A model generated the notes under the pieces. That model worked only from the letters and a program-made list of their open reading frames with translations. It was not told the DNA's origin and ran no database searches. 64,000 nt of DNA from Rhizoctonia solani (Eukaryota > Basidiomycota > Agaricomycetes > Cantharellales > Ceratobasidiaceae), in NCBI RefSeq assembly GCF_016906535.1, contig NC_057379.1, positions 372,001 to 436,000 on the forward strand, written 5' to 3'. The stretch's first letter is position 1; the number at the start of each line of letters is the position of its first letter. This document shows, piece after piece, positions 55,553 to 64,000 of the stretch. The position numbers and the translations under genes are program-made.

Positions 55553-57796
55553 TCACAGTGTTCTATCTGATTGAACGACACTGCCGTGCACACAAGGCAT
55601 TCTCTTCACATCCTTGGGAAGCGGTACGATGCTCCTCCCGATTAACCTCTTCTTACCCCTATTCCCGGAAGCATCCGAGTCCCGATCCGGGAGAGTACCG
55701 ACGACCCATACAGGCGCCTCACCCACAATCCCAGGTCCACTCGGCGATATGTGGTTGTAGTCCCGGTGGGAGATGATCACCTGGACCAGGTACTTGTCGC
55801 AAAGAGACAGAAAAAAACGTCAATCGCAGGTCATACTTGATGTCATCGCATCTACACACCTCCACCGCCATATTCTTGTACCTAAAACTGGGCGAGGCAT
55901 CGCTAGGAATGATGACCGAGCCGTGAAGTTTGACTAGGCTTCCTGCGTCTTCTGTACCCGGGAATTGGTCCTCTTCTTCATCTACTTCCTGTTCAGAGGT
56001 GTATTCGACAACGCGGGGATGTTGATCTTCAAGCCCAACGCCGCTATCGTGTTCACTCCCGCTCTCGCTATCTTTCCGCTCCAACATTCTTTCCCTCTCC
56101 CCATCCGCCCAAACAACCCCCTCCCATCTCTCCTCTTCAAATACGATCCGACTGGTATGCGCCCTACTGGACGGACTGAGCGCATCCAACCCCATCACAT
56201 GCGCTCGAATTAATCGTATCCGTACTGCATCAGGTTGGATGAGTAATCGGGCCGAGGCCGTTCCCCACAACAGCAAAGTAATGCGCAGTTTCGAACCAGC
56301 CACAATCGCGATAGGACACGGGATCCCGAGCTATACATGCACATACACACATACATGGACATTGAATTTTTTGTTGAGTTGCGGTTGGGGTGGAGGTTGG
56401 GGTTGGAATGCAAGACGTACCAGTCCCTCCACTTCTGCGTTCTCCGAGCCGTTCCACCGGCCTCGGCCTCCGAATGGCGTCAACGACCATCCGCCGATGG
56501 TTTCGCTCTCAAAGGGCCAATCCTCCCGAGTTGGAATAAGAGGGAACGGTATCGGTATTGGGGGAACGGGTTTGAGCCTGTGTCGCGGTCGGTAAACGAG
56601 TGGAAGCTCGATACTATCATATGGAATAAGGGTGGTATACAAATGAATTAATGGAGAAGAACATACTAGTCGTTGGGTTTCATCCCTCTTCGTTTGATCA
56701 CCAACCCCATTTCGTATTCAATACGCCCCATCCAATGTGGTGCACGGACATTATAGGATGCTAAAGGCGGAAAATAAGAATACACCCCAGGGCTAGATCA
56801 GAAGACAAACGAGCATGACTCACGGGGCAACGGAACGCGCGCCAGAGGCTATACGTATACACACCGGACAATTAATTTCGGCAACTTGGACATGTTGGTT
56901 CCGCATGAACACTCACCCTCCCAGTCACGTCTTCTTCTCTTCTTGCCTGACGACCACACTCTCCGGGAATGGATCAAATGTAAAGGGCTAAAGTAGGGGG
57001 AAATGGGTCGGTCATGAGAGGTCTCATTGTACGGGGCGCCCCATGGCAGAGTTGTGCTCACGAATACGTATGTGCCTGGTAAGAGCTCGCCTGATTTACG
57101 GTATAATGTGGCGCGCAGTTCAAGCACGCTGGGTTCATGTTCTGAGAACGTGCAGCTGGATTTAAGATGTATCTATTGTCTTTCATCTATTAAATCAGTA
57201 GGGAGCAGTGGAATGGGAGCCACTTACCCATACTTCAATAGACTCGATCGGATCAGGTTTAGACGCGACTAGTCGGACTTCGCCACTGACAAAGGCTACA
57301 ACAACTTTAGCTCTCAAATTGAGAAACAAAAATAACAACCTAACATACTGCCTCCGTAGAATATAACCCCTCTTTCTCCCGACTCTCCAAAATGATGCAC
57401 GAGCAGGCTCACCCGTTCGTCCTCAGTACGCACGGTGCTCACACCAGAGACCATATCATCACAGCAGCTCTCTACGCCATCGACTAGCTTCAATTCGGGA
57501 CTCCTGGACGCAAACGCGGGTTTGCCTAGCTCGGAGCGAGGAGACCGTCTCCGCTTCGGTGTTCCGACCGTACCCGACGGACCAACGGTCTTGGTGTAAA
57601 ACGAAGCCAATGAGGCAGCAAGAGTCTTTACACTTGCTACAGATTTAATCGATTTTGCATACGATTTCTTTGCCCCCACCCCCGCCGCCGGCAGTGGTGG
57701 TGGTGGCGATGATGATGATGATGAGGGCGAACCCTGGCCGTCTCGAAGGTTGGAGCGAGAGGCTCTGGATTTAAGGGCTTGGCGCAGTAGAGACAT
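55553..57796 (-). CDS. Arrestin-like protein (ART family)
   Basis: Eight exons on the minus strand: 57796-57349, 57310-57228, 57172-56917, 56848-56824 (25 nt), 56792-56667, 56613-56421, 56330-55860, 55792-55553. Every GT-AG junction keeps phase; 613 residues. After a Ser/Pro/Lys-rich N-terminus come beta-rich arrestin-type segments: VVVAFVSGEVRLVASKPDPI, LRATLYRKSGELLPGTYVF, YNVRAPHWMGRIEYEMGLVI, CPIAIVAGSKLRITLLLW, and a C-terminal YKNMAVEYLVQVII. Such proteins act as adaptors that bring ubiquitin ligases to membrane transporters. I saw no clear PPxY ligase-binding motif in the parts read. An acidic insert (EVDEEEDQF) interrupts the C-terminal lobe. Assignment rests on pattern, not on a search. 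Confidence 0.75.
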
Positions 57797-58180
57797 CAGT
57801 GAACGATATCAATCTTGTACAACGACCAGAGGGTGATATATAGCCCCAGTCCAAGCATGGGCGGGGAGAATGAAAAAGCCAAGCCATTGGCGTTCTGCTA
57901 TGTATAGGGTTGCCTCTCAGCCGCTATGCACCATGTGCATCCACCCGGGCCCATGCATGTGCGGGTCCCATCACATGGTTGTCCTGTCTCTAATTTGTCT
58001 TGGCTCCCCCACACACGCATCTCATCTCTAAACTCCACTATACCATCCCCGGTTCGTAAGCGAAACCCTTCTGAGGGTAGTCTAAGAATAGCAGTCTCAA
58101 CTGTTAGATTTATATTCAACATTGTGCGTGGCAAACGGCGAGCCAATCGAAGATCTTACTTCCATCGGCTTAACCGTGCA
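57797..58180. other. Intergenic region
   Basis: Short spacer holding the arrestin-like promoter and the 3' flank of the APH gene. Nothing else seen. Confidence 0.5.
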
Positions 58181-59366
58181 TTACAAATCGGCCAGAACTG
58201 GGTTCTTCCTGAGCGCCTGTTGGTCATTCGCCCGAACAGCTTCAAACAACTCGACGCCGAGTTGCGCAATGGGCCGTCGAACAGAATCGTCTCGATGCCG
58301 GATCCAAGGCATGATCACACCAAAGCTCAACATATCTCTACCAGCGTTTATTCCCAATTGAATTTCGTCCAAGTTCATATGCTCCTTGTAGGCTTGGAAG
58401 AATTCGCGCATGAGCGGGTTGCGTTTGTGAATATGGACGAGGCTGTATGCTGCGGTCGCGAAATGCGCCACATCGAGTTCGGGCCGGGCGGTACGAGCTG
58501 TTTCCCAGTCGACGATGTAGATTTGTAGGTCACCGGCCGTGGAGACAAGTATGTTGTCTACAAATGGCTGTTCAGTCTCACGTCTGAATGCAAATATCCT
58601 ATCAACTCACCAAACCAAAAATCCGCCATACAAACGACCGGGCCGCCAGATTTCGCATCTTCTAATCCGGCCTGTTGTAGATCCTCCATCCACTCTCGTT
58701 CCAGCCCAAATTTCTTGGCCGCTGCAATCGCAAGTTGCCATCGAATACCAAGCACTGCGTCCCTACTCGTCTCATTCTCCAAGAACCGCCTTCTCACGCT
58801 GTCTTGTTCAGGGAGGCTGGACCACTTGTGAAATCTACCCATAAATTCTCCCAATGCATGTCCGATCCTCGCAACTAGTTCGTCATCTGCTTCTAGCAGC
58901 ACGGCTGAAAGAACTTTACATGGCGCCACATCCGACATGACCATCGTGTGCGTCAATTGATCATACGAATATACACGCGGAACATGCACGATCTTCGAGA
59001 GCCCCGGGTTGGAGTAGACCAATTCAAGTGCTTCGTGTTCAAAGTCCTGTGATTCGATCATGAGAAGATGAGAATCTGTTACCCTGGATCTCCTGGTCCC
59101 CGATCGGAGAGAAAGGGGCTCACCATGCGTTCTACGTTCAGTGTGATTGCTCCAGCTCGACTTGCGTCCCCCAAACTCTGTGCGACATAACCTAGACTGT
59201 GTTTGATTATCACAGTTTTTTCTCCCGTCTCCAACGGCTCTTTCAGAACCACCCGGTATAAGAATGCAGTATGTCCGCCCGAAACGGTCTCGATGGATGC
59301 AGCAGCATACCGTGTCGAGGCGAGATATGTCTCGATACCAGCAATCGTCGTTAGGCTCATATCCAT
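58181..59366 (-). CDS. APH-fold phosphotransferase (aminoglycoside/choline kinase superfamily) 1
   Basis: Three exons: 59366-59124, 59046-58611, 58557-58181; phases close to 351 residues. Kinase-like fold: a VSGGHTAFLYRV loop and TVIIKHS Lys early, ALGEFMGRFHKWSSL in the middle, then the catalytic loop VVCMADFWFDNILV (Asp and Asn kept, the usual His-Gly replaced by Met-Ala) and the metal-binding IVDWE. Members phosphorylate small molecules or have unknown substrates in fungi; no resistance role should be assumed. The ATG at 59366 is chosen because it matches the start of the neighbouring paralog; an ATG at 59393 is also in frame. It shares exon sizes with the gene at 60340-61540, marking a tandem duplication. 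Confidence 0.85.
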
Positions 59367-60339
59367 GGTAGCTCGAAACAGCAATCTTCTCAAGCTTAAC
59401 TGCGGCTTTATATATCAATCGCGCCAAGATCTGGTCCGAATGGAACACGGCGTCGAGTCAGAGTGTGTCGTGTCGAGTCATTCACTCCTTTGGGGAGTGG
59501 AAGAGTCAGCCCGAGTAGAATTGGGTTAGGCCAAGACTTGAGATGCTTGAGAGAGCACGAATGTAAAGTAGCAGAGAAAGACCATCACACAGGTCGTGGT
59601 GATGTGTGATCGCGCGAACACGGCACGTGCATTCCGCGCTTATTATTGCAGCATGCACACGGAAAACAATCGAGGTATCTCATCGAGCCTCGGGGCCTTA
59701 AATCTCAGCGAATCCTTCGGCCCACTAAAAGATTCGAGGTGAAATCTAAATTTGTACCACCCCATAATCGGAAGAGACAGGTAATCCCTTACACAAATCA
59801 CTCGAAACTCCTGTAGCCCGGACATACCGAAAAGATAATATCTCTTTGCTCAGGCCAGGCGCCGAGTTCATGTCCTTACTTCGCTTCATATGTGACTTTT
59901 ATCAATTATCTCTCATGAAGCCATTAAGGATGTACTTCATAGTCGCGTTGGCTTTTATCGAAGGGTTTGCGTCATTGTAAGTCTCATTGCCTGTACGCGG
60001 CTATCAAGACATGGGTTATTCTGAATCGCGGAAGAATGGTGAGTGAAATTACGCGATTGTGTTTAATGGCTTCAACACACTCCCTGGAGAAATCGCATGC
60101 CTTGCCTGGCCAGCCGGTATATTAGACGACAGTATCGTAATCGAATCTCAAGTTATAACCGAGTGGCCTGATAGGTTCCATGCACATGTTGTAAGATTGA
60201 AACATTGTGCTTCTTAATGTACAACTGAAAAATAGTTCAAATAAAATCATTATATGTACAGATTCGCAAGTCGAAATATTTGTATCTTCAAACCCGTAGC
60301 AAACAAGCAGCCCAAACCCTTCTCACTTTAACCATGTAT
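59367..60339. other. Intergenic region between the two APH genes
   Basis: No supported gene or repeat. Likely includes the promoter of the gene at 58181-59366. Confidence 0.5.
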
Positions 60340-61540
60340 TCAGATTCGATACATGTCGGCAAGAGCCGGATTCCTCGAGAGCGCTTTTTTGTCACCCGTC
60401 CGGGCCGCCTCGAGTAATTCGAGTCCTGTTTGTGCAATTGACCGTTTGACGTCACCGTCACTATGCAGGAGCCAGGATGCATCAATCCCAAAGCTTAATA
60501 AGTCCCGCCCAACATTTAATGCCAAATGAGCCTTGTCCAAATGCATATGTGTCGTGTAGGCTTTGAAGAACTCGCGCATGAATGGCATGGGCCTGCGGAC
60601 GTGAGAGAGCGTATAGGCATCCTTAACCAACTGAGCCAGGTCAAACTCAGGCCGGGCGGTACGTGCGGTTTCCCAGTCGATAATATACAATTTCAGATCA
60701 CCACCAGTAGAGACGAGTATGTTGCCTGCAAATATTTTTCTTTAGCTATTATAAACGCCATTCTCAGGCTACTCACTGCACCAGAAGTCACCCATGCAGA
60801 CGACCGGGCCACCCAACTTGGCGTCCCTCATCCCCTCATCCCGCATCTCTGCCATCCAATCGTGCCCCAGCCCATATCTTTTAGCCCCTGAAATCGCAAG
60901 TTTCCATCGATAGTCAAGCAAGTCTTCTCGGCTTGCCTCGTTCTCCAGAAATCTCTTCCTAGTATCCGCGTGCTCTGGTAGGCTAGTCCATTTGTGAAAT
61001 CTACCCATGAACTCTCCTAGCGCGCGTCCAATTCGGGACACTACTTTATCGTCACCCTCTTGAAGGGCATTTGATAGCAGCTGGAAAGGCGCCAGGTCGG
61101 ACATAATGAGAGTATGTGTACGAGGGTCGTATGCATGCACATGTGGTACTCCAACAACAGTGGAGAGTGCAAGGTTAGAAGAAACCAACTTGAGGGCATT
61201 ATATTCAAAGTCCTGCAAAGTGTTAACTTCGTGGGGACGGAAGTGATGAAGATAGGGAAGTCCTGATTCTGTGGCGGAATTTCACTCTGCCAAACAGACT
61301 CACCATTCGTTCAGCTTTCAAGCTCAGGCCCTCTGGACCAGTTGTTGATGCGTATCCAACACTGTGCTTCACAACAACGGTTCTTTCCCCCGTTTCCCTT
61401 AGAGGCCTCTTCAGTGTCACTCGGTACAGAAAACCAAGACATCCACCAGATAAGGTATCAACATAAGTACAAGCATAAGGAGTAGAGGAGAGGTATCCAG
61501 TGAGTCCAGTGGGGGTCGTCAAATCATAGTCCGCCGACAT
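60340..61540 (-). CDS. APH-fold phosphotransferase 2
   Basis: Three exons: 61540-61304, 61212-60777, 60725-60340; 352 residues. The middle exon is 436 nt in both paralogs, and intron positions are identical. Motifs: LSGGCLGFLYRV, TVVVKHSVGYA, ALGEFMGRFHKWTSL, catalytic loop VVCMGDFWCSNILV (Met in place of His, Asp and Asn kept), IIDWETARTARPEFDLAQ. Substrate unknown. The loop keeps the Gly that the neighbour has lost, so this copy is closer to the family norm. Cytosolic, no signal peptide. Confidence 0.87.
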
Positions 61541-62629
61541 GTCAAATGATAAAGAGTTGGAAGGTAGTTCAATTCGGAACGGGGGGACTTGTATGTAGCC
61601 AGCTGCAAAGACTGACCATGTTTTATTACCTCACCTCTGGTTCACGTCATATCTACTCGGCTCGTCCGACGTAAGCCCCTGGTGCAGTAGAATATTGGGG
61701 TCCAGAGCGCTATTCCCCGAGACAAAGTAATTCTGCCAGGAGCCTTATCCAATCCTTATTCGCATCGATGGCTGTACAATGGAGCTCTAATTAGCAATGC
61801 ATCCTTCACTTGCGCTCGACGGGAACATGGAAGAGTCACACGACCAATAATTAAAGCTCCACTGATGTGTAGTTTAGATATGGACACTCCACTGCATATA
61901 ACCATACCACAGGCCATGACGTGCCCCATGGTGTACCGGGACTGAGACAGGGCGTCCCCTTGACTTAATTTTCATCTCAGTGACTCCTGTGCATGTAAAT
62001 TTAGTATTAGTGTAACATGGCTCCAGCAAGGCGGCATTGACTAATGCTGCTTCGGAGTTTTCATGCAATGATGCAGTGCTCGTCCCCGATCCACCCCATA
62101 TTTATACACCAAGAATACCACATCATATATACTTGTACCATACCTGATTTTGCTGTTTGTATATTGTTCTGAAATACGTACACTGGGAATAGCAAAAGGC
62201 AATCTAGTCAGTTTTCTCATTCGGATCGATGCCTCGTTTTTCTAGGTTTAATCTTTCCTAATTAGTAACCTGTTAACATTGCGCATTGCTTGTAGATATA
62301 TATTTTACGTAAGCACCTGTACAGTAAAGATGTCCACAAATTCGGCCATTGTACCTTTTCTGCAAAAACTGATGGCTTTCCGCTATTTGAAGTTGCTTGG
62401 TATCCATCTACAGTCGGGACTCTTGACCTGCAGTACGGGAAGATGTCAGCCGAGCTTACAAACCAATAGTAAAGTGGTGCAACTGTTTGTGAATTATAAG
62501 CTTGTACTGTCAATCAGCGGAAATTATATATACATATACGGTTGTGCAGATCAAAATTTCCCGAAATCCAGCGTTGAGCATATAGGGAATATATACTTCA
62601 TATAGAGACATACAAATATTAAATGTAAT
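61541..62629. other. Intergenic region
   Basis: No supported gene. An ORF at 62279-62605 has no recognisable content. Confidence 0.4.
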
Positions 62630-62960
62630 GGAGTACTCGCGAGTAAAACAATAAGTAAGCTGTGCCTGCTAAGTGCCGTCCTTGTCTTCAGCATGAAAAA
62701 TGCAGTAGCCTTTCTGTTGGCTTCGGACTCGGCTTTCAAGTGAGGGTCAGGCGTATAGAGCGAGAATTCCCACAAGTCGCGTAAATCCGAATTGCTGAAC
62801 CATTGTTCTAAGAATGATGGTAGGCTCTAAATAGTATCAGGCTTTGAATCTTCGGCATTCGGGCAACCTGGTCTCATTTCGCTCCAATTCTGTACCTTCT
62901 GGTCCAGTTTTATTCGCATTTCGCGGGTTAACTCTCGTCAGAGTCAGTGTATTTGGATTC
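62630..62960 (-). pseudogene. Possible gene remnant, two exon-like pieces
   Basis: A minus-strand block (about 62829-62640) reads SLPSFLEQWFSNSDLRDLWEF...HLKAESEANRKATAFFMLK, with an AG directly before it. A short piece upstream (about 62960-62895) ends at a GT, giving a plausible 67-bp intron. No start codon or family was found. It may be the 3' end of a decayed gene. Confidence 0.3.
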
Positions 62961-63243
62961 TGAAATCCGGCAACATCTTAGTCAGATGATGACTTTTGCA
63001 ACCCTAACAGTTGCCGTGATCAAGGCACCCATAGAATTGAACCACATATAGTAAACCTTGACTATAGTCATTAACGATCTATTTTACAGGAAATTTGCGC
63101 TTAGGAAATAATGATTATGCACGAACCTTTCAATAGTTCGATCAGCGCAGTATCTGAAGCAACAAAGTAAAACTCATATTCAGGATATCGATGCAATTTT
63201 ATCCATTATGACTACACTTTTATCCATGCCGCCGGGAGCTTCG

Positions 63244-64000
63244 CTAAATAATCCTCTTAGCTAGCCTAGTAGCCACTCCCCCTGCGGCGGTTGCGGCCAT
63301 CATACTTCCCACAAATAATGTCACGTCCTTGAAACCATATCCGGAATAGGTACCTCTCATAGCTGACTGTTCGGGATGATACAGTTCTGCAGCGATAAGT
63401 GGACCAATAACGGCAGCCACTCCTTTTGTCATCGCAAGAAGTCCAAAAACATTTGATACCGCAGATTGTTCAGAGCCGGCAATGTCCACCGAGGCCGCAG
63501 GCCAGACAGATCCAAAGCCACCGCTCTGAAAAAAGTGAGCTGGTAGTAATAAGCGATGTAGACATGAAGACTTACGATGCTTCCGAAGACTATAACAAAG
63601 GCGAAAATCAAGCCCAAGCTATGTGCGAAACCCCAAAGGAGATATGCGGAGAGCGCAGCACCCGCGCCGGAAGCAATGACTACGTATTGATATGGGGCGA
63701 TATCGCATACATGACCGAAGATGATTTGGCCTGTATCCCGGAATTAGGGAAGCAGGGTAATAAAACGATTTCCCACGCACCAATAATACTCGACAAATTA
63801 AACACCGAAAGAACCAGAGTTCCATTTAGAGCAGGCAGGCCCAAAGAGACAGTATACACAGCCATGTATAAAGAAACAGGGAAATAGGCGAGTGCTTGGA
63901 TAAAGGTCGTCGTGGTCTGCCATAAACCTTCGCCAATATCCTTAAATCGGGGGAACCGAGGGACATACCATGCAAATGAACAAAGGGCTCTTCACGAAAC
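63244..64000 (-). CDS. MFS transporter, monocarboxylate-permease-like (C-terminal exons)
   Basis: Minus-strand gene whose 5' part lies beyond the window. Stop TAG at 63244-63246. Exons seen: 63525-63244, one ending at 63576 and beginning near 63720, and one from about 63770 running upstream. Membrane segments include YMAVYTVSLGLPALNGTL, LSAYLLWGFAHSLGLIFAFVIVFGSI, GVAAVIGPLIAAELY and DVTLFVGSMMAATAAGGVA. The block FGSVWPAASVDIAG...NVFGLLAMTKGVAAVIGPLIAA fits the last helices of fungal monocarboxylate-permease-type MFS proteins. It probably moves a small organic acid or related solute across the plasma membrane; the substrate cannot be read from sequence. Confidence 0.75.

Noticed and set aside
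58181..61540. Antibiotic-resistance genes, from the APH fold
   Set aside because: The fold is shared by many small-molecule and protein kinases in fungi; nothing here indicates an antibiotic substrate.

Overview
The window looks like a repeat-dense segment of an Agaricomycete (basidiomycete) genome. The evidence is many short (50-110 bp) GT-AG introns, a compact fungal gene set, Ty3/gypsy chromoviruses with C-terminal chromodomains, and a kinase/WD40 repertoire that resembles Rhizoctonia-type (Cantharellales) genomes. The genus is inference; the fungal and basidiomycete character is well supported.

Region 1 (1-32.3 kb) is almost entirely nested mobile DNA. A Gypsy-A chromovirus (757-7223, minus, target duplication GTCAT) sits in frame inside an older Gag-like ORF (7673 down past position 1). 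After it come a 75-bp tandem repeat, fragments of three LTR families, and a broken cellular gene (about 12.6-14.9 kb) whose exon carries a solo LTR-B that itself carries a solo LTR-A. From 15560 to 30617 lies one Gypsy-C chromovirus (target duplication GCTAT) swollen to 15 kb by six insertions, each bounded by its own target duplication: a TA-flanked foldback element and a solo LTR-A in the 5' LTR, a solo LTR-D in the protease region, a solo inverted LTR-C in the reverse transcriptase, a complete second Gypsy-C element (21829-28074, target duplication CCAAC) in RNase H, and a 173-bp solo LTR of a miniature element in the 3' LTR. A 1.41-kb foldback element (30868-32277) follows.

Region 2 (32.3-38 kb) holds host-like but fragmentary genes on the minus strand: a WD40-repeat gene and a second copy of the gene family broken in region 1.

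Region 3 (38-64 kb) is mainly cellular: deoC (deoxyribose-phosphate aldolase, six exons), ATP19 (ATP synthase subunit K, four exons), a DUF4048-like protein, two tandem tyrosine-kinase-like genes (42.5-45.5 and 48.8-52.0 kb) separated by a transposon-rich spacer with an intact-looking TRIM (46809-47242), a Ser/Pro-rich protein, an eight-exon arrestin-like protein, a tandem pair of APH-fold phosphotransferase genes, and the C-terminal exons of an MFS transporter running off the right edge.

The most informative signals are in the retroelements. All three elements with a readable 5' LTR and leader carry a 13-nt sequence just after the 5' LTR that is the exact reverse complement of the predicted 5' end of their own transcript, with compensatory changes between families, as expected for Tf1-type self-primed reverse transcription. 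All three gag-pol junctions carry the same GGGAAAA heptamer two codons before the gag stop, with pol in the -1 frame. The two LTRs of Gypsy-A differ only by transitions, nearly all at CpG, and the same process explains several nonsense and active-site mutations.
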